The notes beneath the pieces are model-generated. The model worked only from the letters and a program-made list of their open reading frames with translations, did not search any database and was not told where the DNA came from. A DNA stretch of 64,000 bases from CAJXMH01 sp040220135 (GTDB lineage Bacteria; Bacteroidota; Bacteroidia; Flavobacteriales_E; Vicingaceae), in the NCBI GenBank assembly GCA_040220135.1, contig JAVJTT010000026.1:1-64000 (forward strand). The letters run 5' to 3'. Both the position numbers and the translations under genes were made by a program. Positions within the stretch are counted from its first letter, which is position 1; each line of letters opens with the position of its first letter. Shown in pieces: positions 25,776 through 34,542 of this stretch.

Positions 25776-26169
25776 ACTTTCTTTGCTTTATTTGAATATC
25801 CGCTAATTTACTTCTAGTGATTAAGGTCTCTACAAATTGTTAACTATGAGACCTATACTACACTTTAATTTATTTTTACTTTTTTCCATTGACCTGCCTG
25901 CAGTAGCCGAATTGCTACTTTCGGCATAGGCAAGGTGAAAAAAGTAAGAAAAAAATCTAGACCTGTTTCCTAATTTAAGTCTTCCGCTCCTAAATGGCGA
26001 TGATTTCAGTGATCTCACCCGAATCAATCGTGTGAGCTTCTTCAATCATTAGCTCCATTTAGTTCGTTCCATCTTTAAATTATGAAAATGGTCATCTTTT
26101 CGTAACTTAAAATGATAGGGTCGATCCTTTTCAAAACGTTAGGTTAATCTTTACAGACAATCAATATAT
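25776..26169. other. 394-base gap with an imperfect palindrome, no credible gene
   Basis: The gap between gmk and nadD holds an imperfect inverted repeat at 25878-25945: ACTTTTTTC and GAAAAAAGT outside, TGCCT/AGGCA next, and AGTAGC/GCTACT inside around a short loop. A 71-codon frame on the minus strand (25830-26045) runs through the palindrome, has no recognisable features and is rejected. The rest is AT-rich with no further structure visible to me. Confidence 0.6.
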
Positions 26170-26733
26170 TTAAATAAACTGCTTAACTAACTTTTCTGCC
26201 TCTTGTTTTGCTACTTCCAAATCATCGTTCAAAATAATATGGTCAAACTGATCAGCCACAATCAGTTCTTGCTTGGCTTTGCTCAGTCTTTTTTGAATGC
26301 GCTCCTCTTCATCGGTTCCTCTTCCGCGAAGTCTTTTTTCTAAGGTAGGAATATCAGGCGGCATCACAAAAATGGCCAATGCCTGTTTCCCAAAATACTT
26401 TTTGAGGTTCAATCCGCCCACTACGTCAACGTCGAATATCACCGTTTTTCCGTTTTTCCAAATGCGTTCAATCTCGGCTTTTAATGTGCCGTAAAAATGG
26501 TCGGAATAGACTTCTTCCCATTCTACAAAATCTTCTTTTTCTATGCGGTTTTTAAATTCATCGAGACTTAAAAAATAATAGTCTTTGCCGTCTTTTTCTT
26601 CTCCCCGAGGAGCTCGAGTGCAAGCCGAAATGGAAAACTCCAAGCCTAAATCTTGTTCCAATAAGTGGCGAACCAAGGTGGTTTTACCAGATCCGGAGGG
26701 GGCTGAAAAGATGACGCACTTTCCTTTTACCAT
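26170..26733 (-). CDS. gmk: Guanylate kinase
   Basis: A 187-residue enzyme phosphorylating GMP to GDP. The P-loop is IFSAPSGSGKTTLVRHLL at residues 8-25. The GMP-binding region follows as FSISACTRAPRGEEKDGKDY near 33-52 and FVEWEEVYSDHFYGT near 68. The lid arginines are in RLRGRGTDEEERIQKRL near 133-149. Its ATG overlaps the last 7 bases of yicC, so the two are translationally coupled. Confidence 0.96.
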   Translation of the reverse strand: MVKGKCVIFSAPSGSGKTTLVRHLLEQDLGLEFSISACTRAPRGEEKDGKDYYFLSLDEFKNRIEKEDFVEWEEVYSDHFYGTLKAEIERIWKNGKTVIFDVDVVGGLNLKKYFGKQALAIFVMPPDIPTLEKRLRGRGTDEEERIQKRLSKAKQELIVADQFDHIILNDDLEVAKQEAEKLVKQFI

Positions 26734-27599
26734 ACATTTAAAACTTGTTCCTTGATTTTTTCTAAGGCATCTTTCATTTGTACTACTAAGCGCTGCATTT
26801 CCGCGTGATTGGCTTTCGAGCCTAAGGTGTTGATTTCACGCCCAATTTCTTGGCCAATAAATCCTAGCTTTCTGCCTTGGCCGGCTTTGGCTTCCATTAC
26901 CTCTAAAAAGTAGTTGCAGTGCGCTTCCAAGCGAACTTTTTCTTCTGAAACATCATATTTCTCCATGTAGAAAATAAGTTCCTGTTCAAAGCGGTCTTGA
27001 TCGATCTTTTCTTTCTGCTCCGATTCTTCTAGGTTTTTCTGCAGTCGTTGTTTCACAATCTCGATTCGCTCATTTTCATACTTCAAGGCTTCTTGCAAAA
27101 GCGATAGAATACTTTCAATGTGACTTTTTAAGTCGGCCTGTAGGCTTGCTCCTTCTTGGGTTCTAAACTGAATCAATTCTTGAATCGCTTCCCCTAAAAT
27201 GCCTTCAACTGCTTCCCATTCCTTAGCTTGAAGTTCGGCTTCCTCAGTCTGAATCACTTCCGGGAATCGACTCACAATGCTACTTAAGTCTGCTGACTTG
27301 GCGTCTAGTTCTGTTTCTAACTCTTGAAGTTGTTGGTAGTAGGCTTTAAATACTTTTTCGTTGATTCGATAGCCGCCACTTTCTGAAACATCTTCATAGT
27401 TGAGGTACATTTCAACTTTTCCCCTACCGAGCTTTTCGTGCAGTTGCTTGCGGTAAGGCAGCTCCTTTTCTTTAAAAGCATTTGGCAGCTTTACATTAAT
27501 GTCAGACTGTTTGCTATTCAACGATTTGAGTTGAATAATGACTTTTTTATCAGCGATTTGACCTTCGGCTTTCCCAAAACCGGTCATAGATTGAATCAT
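26727..27599 (-). CDS. YicC/YloC family endoribonuclease
   Basis: A 290-residue protein beginning IQSMTGFGKAEGQIADKK, the typical YicC N-terminus. The conserved C-terminal DUF1732 part is KLGFIGQEIGREINTLGSKA near residues 243-262. E. coli YicC and B. subtilis YloC homologues are reported to have RNase activity. A long charged helical middle (about 150-215) would form the body of the hexamer. It sits between an EamA transporter (22 bases upstream) and gmk (overlapping). Confidence 0.92.
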   Translation of the reverse strand: MIQSMTGFGKAEGQIADKKVIIQLKSLNSKQSDINVKLPNAFKEKELPYRKQLHEKLGRGKVEMYLNYEDVSESGGYRINEKVFKAYYQQLQELETELDAKSADLSSIVSRFPEVIQTEEAELQAKEWEAVEGILGEAIQELIQFRTQEGASLQADLKSHIESILSLLQEALKYENERIEIVKQRLQKNLEESEQKEKIDQDRFEQELIFYMEKYDVSEEKVRLEAHCNYFLEVMEAKAGQGRKLGFIGQEIGREINTLGSKANHAEMQRLVVQMKDALEKIKEQVLNVW

Positions 27600-27621
27600 A
27601 AAATTTCTTTAGGCCGCAAAT

Positions 27622-28527
27622 TTAGGCATTTGCAGGCGTTTGACGCTTACGAACGCTTACCAGATATACCCCGGCAAAAATGAAAGCAGCGGATACGATT
27701 TTTACTAAATCCAAGCGGTCTTGATCGAGCATTAAAGCAACCACAGTTGCAATAAGCGGTTGAGAATAGATGTAAGTGCTGACTACCGAGGGGTTTAATT
27801 GCTTTAAGCCGTAAATGTTGAAGAGATAGGCCAAGAAAGTGGTACCCACAACCACAAAGAGGAAGGAGGCCCAAACAGAGGAGTCAAAAGTGTGCCATTG
27901 CACTTCTGTGAACTGTTGAAAGCCGAAGGGAGTGACGAAAAGAAAACCAAAAAGAAATACCCATTTGATGACGGTGATGGGCTTGTATCGACTCATTAAA
28001 GGTTTCACTAAAACTAAGTAAACCGCATAAGAGGTGGCATTGAGGAAGATGAAAAGGTCACCCAAGAAGTTGTCAGAAGTTACACTAAGCTCTTTACCTT
28101 GTAAGATCAATCCGGCTGCTCCTGCTAAACCTAAAAAAATGCCGGCCACCTTTACGGGCGTAATGCGCTCTTTGATCAGCCAAGCCGACATGATCAAAAC
28201 CAAAATGGGATTGCTGGTCATGATAATAGCTGCGTTGATCGGGCTAGTCAGGTTTAAGCCATAAAAGAACATGAGTTGATTCCCAGCCACGCCAAATAAG
28301 CCACAAGCGGCTAGTCTGAACCAATCTTTTCGGCCAATTTTTTCCTGTTTTTGAAAAGAGGTAAACAGCCAAAAAAGCAGCAGGGCGCCTAATACCCGAC
28401 AAAAAATAAAACCAAAAGGAGAGAGGTATTGAGGCATTAGCTCTTTGGCTACAGAGTAATTTACCCCGTAAATAATGTTGGCACCAAGCAGGGCAAGGTG
28501 CGCCCAAATAAGCTTTTTGTTCGGCAT
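27622..28527 (-). CDS. EamA/DMT-family transporter
   Basis: A 301-residue inner-membrane protein with ten predicted helices in two EamA repeats. The first covers about residues 7-140 (GANIIYGVNYSVAKELM) and the second about 155-290 (FLFVVVGTTFLAYLFNIYGL). Members export amino acids, nucleotides or other metabolites; the substrate cannot be read from sequence. Its ATG follows the stop of the ArsC-like gene with no gap, so the two are coupled. Confidence 0.88.
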   Translation of the reverse strand: MPNKKLIWAHLALLGANIIYGVNYSVAKELMPQYLSPFGFIFCRVLGALLLFWLFTSFQKQEKIGRKDWFRLAACGLFGVAGNQLMFFYGLNLTSPINAAIIMTSNPILVLIMSAWLIKERITPVKVAGIFLGLAGAAGLILQGKELSVTSDNFLGDLFIFLNATSYAVYLVLVKPLMSRYKPITVIKWVFLFGFLFVTPFGFQQFTEVQWHTFDSSVWASFLFVVVGTTFLAYLFNIYGLKQLNPSVVSTYIYSQPLIATVVALMLDQDRLDLVKIVSAAFIFAGVYLVSVRKRQTPANA

Positions 28528-28878
28528 TTAAGCGAAGGCTTCTTTGAGTTTTTCAACGGTTTTTTTTGATGAGCCAACAAAAATCTGCTCATCTAAGACT
28601 ACAACCGGTCTTTTTAAAAAAGTGTACTCTTCTAGAATCAAATCACGGTAATCGTTTTCGCCTAAGCTTTTATCTTTCAGCCCCATACTTTTGTACTTCA
28701 TGGCCCTGCGGCTGAACAAACTTTCATAGCTTCCACTTAAGTCTTTCATTTTGTCCAATTCTTCAGGGCTAATTTTGTTAGTTTTGATGTCTTGCAGCTC
28801 AACATTTTTGGGAAGTTCAACTTCTTTTAAAATGTGCTTGCAGGTAGAACAAGTAGAGAGGTAAAATGCTTTCTTCAT
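28528..28878 (-). CDS. ArsC/Spx-family thioredoxin-fold protein
   Basis: 116 residues from the ATG at 28878; an ATG at 28920 would add 14 hydrophobic residues and nearly meet the divergent gene. It begins MKKAFYLSTCSTCKHIL with a CxxC pair at the position of the ArsC/Spx active-site cysteine. It ends with PVVVLDEQIFVGSSKKTVEK, the cis-proline region of the family. Whether it reduces arsenate is doubtful: in the absence of other ars genes it is better called an ArsC-like protein. A TACTTTTG box on the minus strand (28898-28905) is a possible -7 element. Confidence 0.8.
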   Translation of the reverse strand: MKKAFYLSTCSTCKHILKEVELPKNVELQDIKTNKISPEELDKMKDLSGSYESLFSRRAMKYKSMGLKDKSLGENDYRDLILEEYTFLKRPVVVLDEQIFVGSSKKTVEKLKEAFA

Positions 28879-28923
28879 AAGCCAAAAATTAAAAGCACAA
28901 AAGTAAGATAGAACGAGCATCGG

Positions 28924-29979
28924 ATGTCAGAAAATCCCAAAGCACTTAAACTGTTTTCACCCACTCGCATTGCCATTACCATAGCCATTGGTTTAGCTGT
29001 GGCCACCTATTTGGTAGCGAGAAACTTTGAAATGAAGAACTTTGAGGCCATTGATTGGACTTGGCAATCTACTGTTTGGGTGTTTGTAGCAATTTTGATG
29101 ATGGCTACCCGCGATTTAGCTTACATGTATCGCATTCGGGTTTTAACTGACAACCAAATCTCTTGGCGACACAGTTTTGACACTATTATGCTGTGGGAAT
29201 TTGCATCTGCCATCAGCCCTTCTATTGTGGGAGGGTCTGGGGTAGCGATTTACATTGTGAACAAAGAAGGCGTGAAGATCGGTCGCAGCACAGCCGTGGT
29301 GATGACTTCTGCATTATTGGATGAATTGTTTTACATTATTACCGTACCGATCATTATTTTAATGGTTGGCTACACTAGTATTTTTGATATTGAATTGCCT
29401 ACCGAAGCCTTGGATGGAGCTATTGGGAAGTATGGGATTCAGGGTGTTTTTGTGGCCGGTTACTTCTTTATCTTACTGCTTACTTCAATGATCACATTTG
29501 CTGTATTTTGGCGTCCGCGGGGTTTTAAATGGATTTTACTGCAGGTTTTTCGCCTGCCTTTTTTGCGAAAATGGAGACATGATGCAAGCGACACCGGCGA
29601 CGACATTATGGTGACTTCTAAAGAGTTAAAAGGCAAACCCCTTAGTTTTTGGTTAAAAGCGTTTGGAGCTACTTTGTTATCCTGGACAGCCAGGTATTGG
29701 GTAGTAAACTTTTTGATCTTGGCCTTTGTAAGTGTAAGTTTTCAAGACCATTTAATGATCTATGCCCGACAGCTGGTTATGTGGGTGATTATGTTGATCA
29801 GTCCTACGCCGGGAAGTACCGGCGTAGCTGAAATAGCTTTTTCCGGATTTTTGAAAGCCTTTATTCCCATCGGCTTAGCCGGAACTTTAGCCGCACTTTG
29901 GCGCTTGGTGAGTTATTACCCTTACCTTTTTATTGGGGCGGTGATTCTGCCTCGATGGATTCGGAGAACTCACGTTTAG
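28924..29979 (+). CDS. Flippase-like integral membrane protein (UPF0104/LPG synthase TM family)
   Basis: A 351-residue protein with about eight transmembrane helices. Family features are WEFASAISPSIVGGSGVAIY near residues 90-109 and ISPTPGSTGVAEIAFSGFL near 289-307, a pattern shared with the membrane part of lysyl-phosphatidylglycerol synthase (MprF) and related lipid flippases. The catalytic synthase domain is absent. It starts 45 bases from the divergent ArsC-like gene. Confidence 0.85.
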   Translation: MSENPKALKLFSPTRIAITIAIGLAVATYLVARNFEMKNFEAIDWTWQSTVWVFVAILMMATRDLAYMYRIRVLTDNQISWRHSFDTIMLWEFASAISPSIVGGSGVAIYIVNKEGVKIGRSTAVVMTSALLDELFYIITVPIIILMVGYTSIFDIELPTEALDGAIGKYGIQGVFVAGYFFILLLTSMITFAVFWRPRGFKWILLQVFRLPFLRKWRHDASDTGDDIMVTSKELKGKPLSFWLKAFGATLLSWTARYWVVNFLILAFVSVSFQDHLMIYARQLVMWVIMLISPTPGSTGVAEIAFSGFLKAFIPIGLAGTLAALWRLVSYYPYLFIGAVILPRWIRRTHV

Positions 29980-30045
29980 GAGTAGGTCCAATAAAGCTGC
30001 TTCCTGCTTAGATTCCTTAATTTAGGGCCACTAAAAATAAACTTC

Positions 30046-31206
30046 ATGGCTAAAAATAAAATGGGTTTTGGTACTCGAGCAATCCATGCTGGGCAAAAGC
30101 CCGATGCAGAAAGTGGCGCCATTATGACACCCATCTACCAGACTTCTACTTTTGTCCAAACCTATCCCGGAGAGCATAAGGGTTACGAATACTCTCGAAC
30201 TGAAAACCCCACGCGTAAAGCCTTAGAAGAAAACATTGCCTCGTTAGAGCTTGCCGACAAAGCTTATTGCTTTGCAAGCGGAATGGCAGCCGTTGACGCA
30301 GCTTTGAAATTACTGAAACAAGGAGATGAGGTAATTGCGACTCAAAACATTTACGGGGGCACTTACCGGCTCTTTTTCCAACAGTATGAGCAATTTGGAC
30401 TTCGGTTTAAATTCATTTCCATGGATGATTTGGCCAACTTAGAGGAAGCGATTGGCGAGCGGACAAAAATGCTCTGGCTTGAAACACCTTCAAACCCTAC
30501 CTTGAAAATTATTGACTTGAAAGCTGCTGCTGAGATTAGCAAAAAACATGGAATAATCATGGCAGTGGATAATACTTTCGCCTCTCCCTATTTGCAAAAC
30601 CCCTTGGCATTGGGGGCTGACCTTGTGATGCATTCGGTGAGTAAATACTTAGCAGGTCATTCAGATGTTATCATGGGTGCCTTGGCCACAAATAGCGAAA
30701 CTCTCGCCAATCAATTGTATGAAATTCAGAAAAATAGTGGCGTGATTCCCGGCCCTCAAGATTGTTTTTTAGTACTTAGGGGAATTAAAACCCTACACCT
30801 TAGAATGCAAAGACATTGCGAGAATGCCGCCCAAGTTGCCGCCTATTTAAAACAGCACCCTAAAGTAGATACGGTTTATTGGCCGGGTTTTGACTCCCAT
30901 CAAGGGCATCAAGTTGCCAAGACACAAATGAAGGATTTTGGTGGCATGGTGTCTTTTGAGTTGAAGAACGCAAAACAAGAAAGTGCTTTCAAGGTAATGT
31001 CGAAATTAGAAGTCTTTACCATCGCCCAATCTTTGGGCGGGGTAGAGTCTATGTGCGCTCATCCTGCAAGCATGTCTCATGCCTCTGTGCCTAGAGCAGA
31101 AAGAGAGGAGCAAGGGATTTTAGATAGCACCATTCGTTTAAGTGTCGGGATTGAAGAAGTAAATGATTTGCTTACTGACTTGGAGTCGGCGCTAGAATTT
31201 GCTTAA
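30046..31206 (+). CDS. Trans-sulfuration PLP enzyme (cystathionine gamma-synthase/lyase type)
   Basis: A 386-residue Cys/Met metabolism enzyme. FGTRAIHAGQ near the N-terminus and PIYQTSTFVQ near residue 29 are typical. YSRTENPTRKALE near 50 binds phosphate of the neighbouring subunit, FASGMAAVDA near 77 holds PLP, and the Schiff-base lysine is in MHSVSKYLAGHSDV near 200. SLGGVESMCAHPASMSHASV near 330 is the substrate end. Such enzymes act as cystathionine gamma-synthase, gamma-lyase or beta-lyase; sequence motifs here do not settle which. The following SDR gene starts 8 bases later. Confidence 0.9.
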   Translation: MAKNKMGFGTRAIHAGQKPDAESGAIMTPIYQTSTFVQTYPGEHKGYEYSRTENPTRKALEENIASLELADKAYCFASGMAAVDAALKLLKQGDEVIATQNIYGGTYRLFFQQYEQFGLRFKFISMDDLANLEEAIGERTKMLWLETPSNPTLKIIDLKAAAEISKKHGIIMAVDNTFASPYLQNPLALGADLVMHSVSKYLAGHSDVIMGALATNSETLANQLYEIQKNSGVIPGPQDCFLVLRGIKTLHLRMQRHCENAAQVAAYLKQHPKVDTVYWPGFDSHQGHQVAKTQMKDFGGMVSFELKNAKQESAFKVMSKLEVFTIAQSLGGVESMCAHPASMSHASVPRAEREEQGILDSTIRLSVGIEEVNDLLTDLESALEFA

Positions 31207-31214
31207 TTGAAAGT

Positions 31215-31934
31215 ATGAAACAAGTGTTTATAACCGGAGCAAGCAAGGGTTTAGGAAAAGCCATTGCAGAAGCTCACCTAAAGCAAGGAGATCTTGTAGT
31301 TGGAATTAGTCGTACTTCTACTATTGAATCAAAAAATTACCAACATATTGAGCTAGACCTTAACGATTTTTCTAGCTTGAGTCAGTTTGAGTTTGTCTTT
31401 AACCCCCAAGCAGATGCTTATTTACTTTATAACAATGCCGGTATTTTAGGCGAAGTAAAACATTTGGGGAATTGGAGTCTAGATTCCCTACAGTCTATAA
31501 TGAACGTTAATGTTACCGCTCCTTTGTTTTTAACCAATCAGTTTGTCCGGGCGAACTGCAACGAAAAGCAGGCGAAATACGTCTTACACATTGGTTCAGG
31601 AGCAGGAGAAAGGCCCATAGACGGTTGGGGTCAATATTGTGCCTCTAAAGCAGCCTTGCACATGGCTTCTAGAGTGTTTGAAGAAGAACTAAAATTGAAT
31701 GAAGCTGTTTCAATAAAGCAACTTACAATTTCACCCGGAGTAATTGACACCGAAATGCAAGCAGAAATTCGACAAGCGAATGAGGGGCATTTTTCTCAAT
31801 TGCAAAGGTTTAAGTCACTAAAAGAACAAAATGAACTAAAAAGTGCTGAAAAAATCGCGGACAAAATAATCCGTAATTTTGATAAGCTATTTAATCAAGA
31901 AGAACCTATTCAACTATTAAGTCAATATTCATGA
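31215..31934 (+). CDS. SDR-family oxidoreductase
   Basis: A 239-residue classical short-chain dehydrogenase. The cofactor motif TGASKGLGKAIAEAH is at residues 7-21, NNAG is near 73, and the catalytic Ser and YxxxK are in IGSGAGERPIDGWGQYCASK, residues about 125-145. VVGISRTS after strand 2 (Arg/Thr rather than Asp) suggests NADP. It resembles sepiapterin-reductase-like or benzil-reductase-like members; substrate unknown. Its stop overlaps the ATG of the protease gene (ATGA). Confidence 0.85.
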   Translation: MKQVFITGASKGLGKAIAEAHLKQGDLVVGISRTSTIESKNYQHIELDLNDFSSLSQFEFVFNPQADAYLLYNNAGILGEVKHLGNWSLDSLQSIMNVNVTAPLFLTNQFVRANCNEKQAKYVLHIGSGAGERPIDGWGQYCASKAALHMASRVFEEELKLNEAVSIKQLTISPGVIDTEMQAEIRQANEGHFSQLQRFKSLKEQNELKSAEKIADKIIRNFDKLFNQEEPIQLLSQYS

Positions 31935-34087
31935 AGAAAATTATATCCCTTTTAGTCATAAGTTTTCTAACGCTAACTATTTCTAAAGCACAAAGCGAGT
32001 GGTGCGCCACAGACGAAGAACTAGAGAAGTATCATCAAGCTCATCCCGACTTAAAAGCTGAATACCAAGAAGAAATGATTCGATTTGCTCGAACCTATGA
32101 GCAAACCCCTGATGGGAATAAAAACAATACGACTTACGTAATTCCGGTAGTGGTTCATGTGATTCATTACAATGGAATTGGTAACATTTCCAAAACTCAA
32201 ATCCTAGATGGACTTGACATAATCAATGAAGATTTTCAAAAATTAAATTCAGATACTTCAGCTATTCGTTCTATCTATCAAAACCTAGTTGCCGATGTGG
32301 ACATTGAATTTCGTTTAGCCCAGTTAGACCCAAATGGAAATTGTACGGAAGGAATTACTAGAACAAACTCATATTTTACATTCAACAAAAGAAATGAGCC
32401 AAAACAACTTATTGGTTGGGATCCATTCAGCTATTTAAATGTTTGGATCGTAAACTCAATTCAAAGTAGCGGACCGGGAAATACACTTGGGTTTGCTCAG
32501 TTTCCTCCCCCAAGTTCAGGAAGTGCTAGTACTTATGGCTTGGTGGTTCGATCTGACCAATGGGGTAGCATAGAAGCAGCTTCTGGAACAGATGGGCGAA
32601 CCGTAACCCACGAAATAGGACATTGCTTAAATTTATACCACCCCTTCCAAGGTGGTTGTGGGTCCTTTTGTCATGCATCGGGAGACTTTGTTTGCGATAC
32701 ACCACCTCAGTTTGATGATAATAATAACTCTTGTAGTTTTTCAATTAACTCATGTTCAAACGACGCTTCAGGCGGAATAGGTTCTAATCCTAATCCTTTT
32801 AGTTCTAATGTGCCAGATCAGTTAGAAAATTACATGGGATATGGATTGAGTTGTTTGGGAATGTTTACGCCCATTCAAAAGAATCGAATTTATTCTGCTA
32901 TCAATTCTTATACTAAACTTTCTAGTTTGGTAACCAATGCAAACCTAATTCAAACAGGCACAAATGACGGCTACACTGCACCTCCTTGTGTGCCCGTAGC
33001 TGAGGTACAAGATTTCGATAAATTTATTTGCGAAGGTGGTCAACTTTCATTCACAGAAGACAGTTATGGAGGACCTATTACCACCTACAGTTGGAGCTTC
33101 CCGGGAGGTACACCAAGTACTTCTACGCAAGCCAACCCAACTATTACTTACAATACTGCAGGAGAGTATGACGTAATTTTACGAGTGAGTAATGCTAGTG
33201 GAATAGACAGCCTAGTTTTACCGGATTACGTTCATGTGGGGTCTAACAATGCTTCTCTTCTAGGATTTGGATACACCGAAAGCTTTGAAAACGTAAATAC
33301 TTTTGCCAACGACTGGGAGGTTGTTAGTCCATCTGGCAATCCAACTTGGGCAAGGGTTCCCTTTGCAGCAAAGACCGGTAGTGCTTCTGTTTGGGTGAAT
33401 AACCTCAATAACAATTATGAGGGTGGAGTAGATCAATTGATTTCTCCTTCGATTGACTTATCGGTAGTGAGCAATCCATCTCTAAGAATGGAAGTAGCTT
33501 ACCGCAAGAAAGTTTCGAATAGCAATGAGCAGCTAAGAATTAAAGCTTCAATCGATTGCGGTCAAAATTGGTTAACCTTAATCACCTTGCCGTCCAGCTT
33601 TCTAGCCGCTCAAGGAAGTCCAAACCAGACTTCCAACTTTGTGCCCACTTCAGCCAGTGATTGGAGAACTGTTAATTTGCCAAATGCTGTTTTCCCACCT
33701 ACTGTTAGAAACAGCAATAATGTGCGCTTCATGTTTGAGTTAGTGAATGGCAATGGAAATAACTTATTTATGGATGACTTCTCAATATTAGGTAGTGCCG
33801 TTGGAGAAAAGGAACTGAATATTGAGAGCGTGTCAGACATGTTCGTTTTTCCAAATCCTGCTAGTCAAACTGCTAGCTTGAAAGTGTTTCAAAACAAAGC
33901 GGTAGGACAAGCTGATATTTACATGACTGACCTCCTTGGCAAGAAGGTAAAGTCTATATACTCAGGCTCGATGGGAAACAAAGAGTATCGTTTTGAGTTA
34001 GACCTTTCTGATTTAGAACAAGGAGTTTACTTAGTGAATATTAGATCGGAAAAAGGAATGAAAACACAGAAACTAGTGGTTCAGTAA
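31931..34087 (+). CDS. Secreted M43-family metalloprotease with PKD and T9SS sorting domains
   Basis: A 718-residue protein. The signal peptide is MKKIISLLVISFLTLTISKAQ. The zinc-binding HEIGHCLNLYHPF is near residue 227 and the Met-turn region ENYMGYG near 300, as in pappalysin-type (M43) proteases. A PKD domain covers about residues 370-440 (YSWSFPGGTPSTSTQ, AGEYDVILRVSN). A jelly-roll-like domain covers about 450-620. The C-terminal T9SS type A sorting domain begins VFPNPASQTASLKV near 637 and ends KGMKTQKLVVQ. It is expected to be cut from its sorting domain and released or anchored at the cell surface. The SDR overlap appears incidental to function. Confidence 0.9.
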   Translation: MKKIISLLVISFLTLTISKAQSEWCATDEELEKYHQAHPDLKAEYQEEMIRFARTYEQTPDGNKNNTTYVIPVVVHVIHYNGIGNISKTQILDGLDIINEDFQKLNSDTSAIRSIYQNLVADVDIEFRLAQLDPNGNCTEGITRTNSYFTFNKRNEPKQLIGWDPFSYLNVWIVNSIQSSGPGNTLGFAQFPPPSSGSASTYGLVVRSDQWGSIEAASGTDGRTVTHEIGHCLNLYHPFQGGCGSFCHASGDFVCDTPPQFDDNNNSCSFSINSCSNDASGGIGSNPNPFSSNVPDQLENYMGYGLSCLGMFTPIQKNRIYSAINSYTKLSSLVTNANLIQTGTNDGYTAPPCVPVAEVQDFDKFICEGGQLSFTEDSYGGPITTYSWSFPGGTPSTSTQANPTITYNTAGEYDVILRVSNASGIDSLVLPDYVHVGSNNASLLGFGYTESFENVNTFANDWEVVSPSGNPTWARVPFAAKTGSASVWVNNLNNNYEGGVDQLISPSIDLSVVSNPSLRMEVAYRKKVSNSNEQLRIKASIDCGQNWLTLITLPSSFLAAQGSPNQTSNFVPTSASDWRTVNLPNAVFPPTVRNSNNVRFMFELVNGNGNNLFMDDFSILGSAVGEKELNIESVSDMFVFPNPASQTASLKVFQNKAVGQADIYMTDLLGKKVKSIYSGSMGNKEYRFELDLSDLEQGVYLVNIRSEKGMKTQKLVVQ

Positions 34088-34107
34088 ATTTCTGGAAGTA
34101 CTAGTCG

Positions 34108-34542
34108 CTAGTCTTTAAAACCTATTAAGATAGAAACACAACCGCTCCCCGTGATGCCGGTTGTGTTTTCTTTTGGGGGCGTTTGTAAAATTAAATTAAG
34201 GGCCTTGGTTTGAGTTACTTTGATGTCTTTAGTGCTATGGCGCTCGTTAAGGGTGTCTTGAAAATAAGTAGTGCCTTCATCATCTTGGAGGCTGTAGTTT
34301 ACATTGCCCAGATAATCGTCTGAGCAAACTACTAAACGATAGGAAAGACCTTGGTTGAAGTTCAGTTTTAGCTCCGCACTTTCTCCTGGACTCATTTGGG
34401 CTGCATTTAGCTGCCCGTTGCTGAGGTAAGGAGATAATGCCGGTAGGCAATTTCTTTTTGTAAAACCCTTACATTGACCTGATAGTTGACTGCATAAGCT
34501 GCTTAGAAAAATAACAAGTAGGTATGGCCCTATTGATTTCAT
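34108..34542 (-). CDS. Small exported protein of unknown function
   Basis: A 144-residue protein with a signal peptide, IGPYLLVIFLSSLCSQLSGQ, at about residues 4-23. The mature part has four cysteines (QCKGFTKRNCLP, VVCSDDYLG, GSGCVSILIGF) and a beta-rich pattern with a MSPGESAELKLNFNQGLSYR segment. No family recognised. Its ATG overlaps the stop of the upstream lipoprotein gene by four bases, so the two are co-translated and probably act together. Confidence 0.7.
   Translation of the reverse strand: MKSIGPYLLVIFLSSLCSQLSGQCKGFTKRNCLPALSPYLSNGQLNAAQMSPGESAELKLNFNQGLSYRLVVCSDDYLGNVNYSLQDDEGTTYFQDTLNERHSTKDIKVTQTKALNLILQTPPKENTTGITGSGCVSILIGFKD
34134..34168 (+). terminator. Hairpin acting as a terminator for the M43 gene, inside the opposing gene
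   Basis: AAACACAACCG (34134-34144) and CGGTTGTGTTT (34158-34168) form a perfect 11-bp stem with a 13-base loop, followed by TCTTTTG on the plus strand. It lies 47 bases after the M43 stop. It falls within the last codons of the convergent gene at 34108-34542, so one sequence would serve both as coding sequence and as the neighbour's terminator. Confidence 0.45.

Noticed and set aside
25830..26045. 71-codon frame on the minus strand between gmk and nadD
   Set aside because: It is built on the imperfect palindrome, is compositionally unlike a protein gene, and no features are visible.
28528..28878. Arsenic resistance locus
   Set aside because: Only an ArsC-like thioredoxin-fold gene is present, with no arsR, arsB or acr3 neighbour; the EamA transporter next to it is not an arsenite pump.
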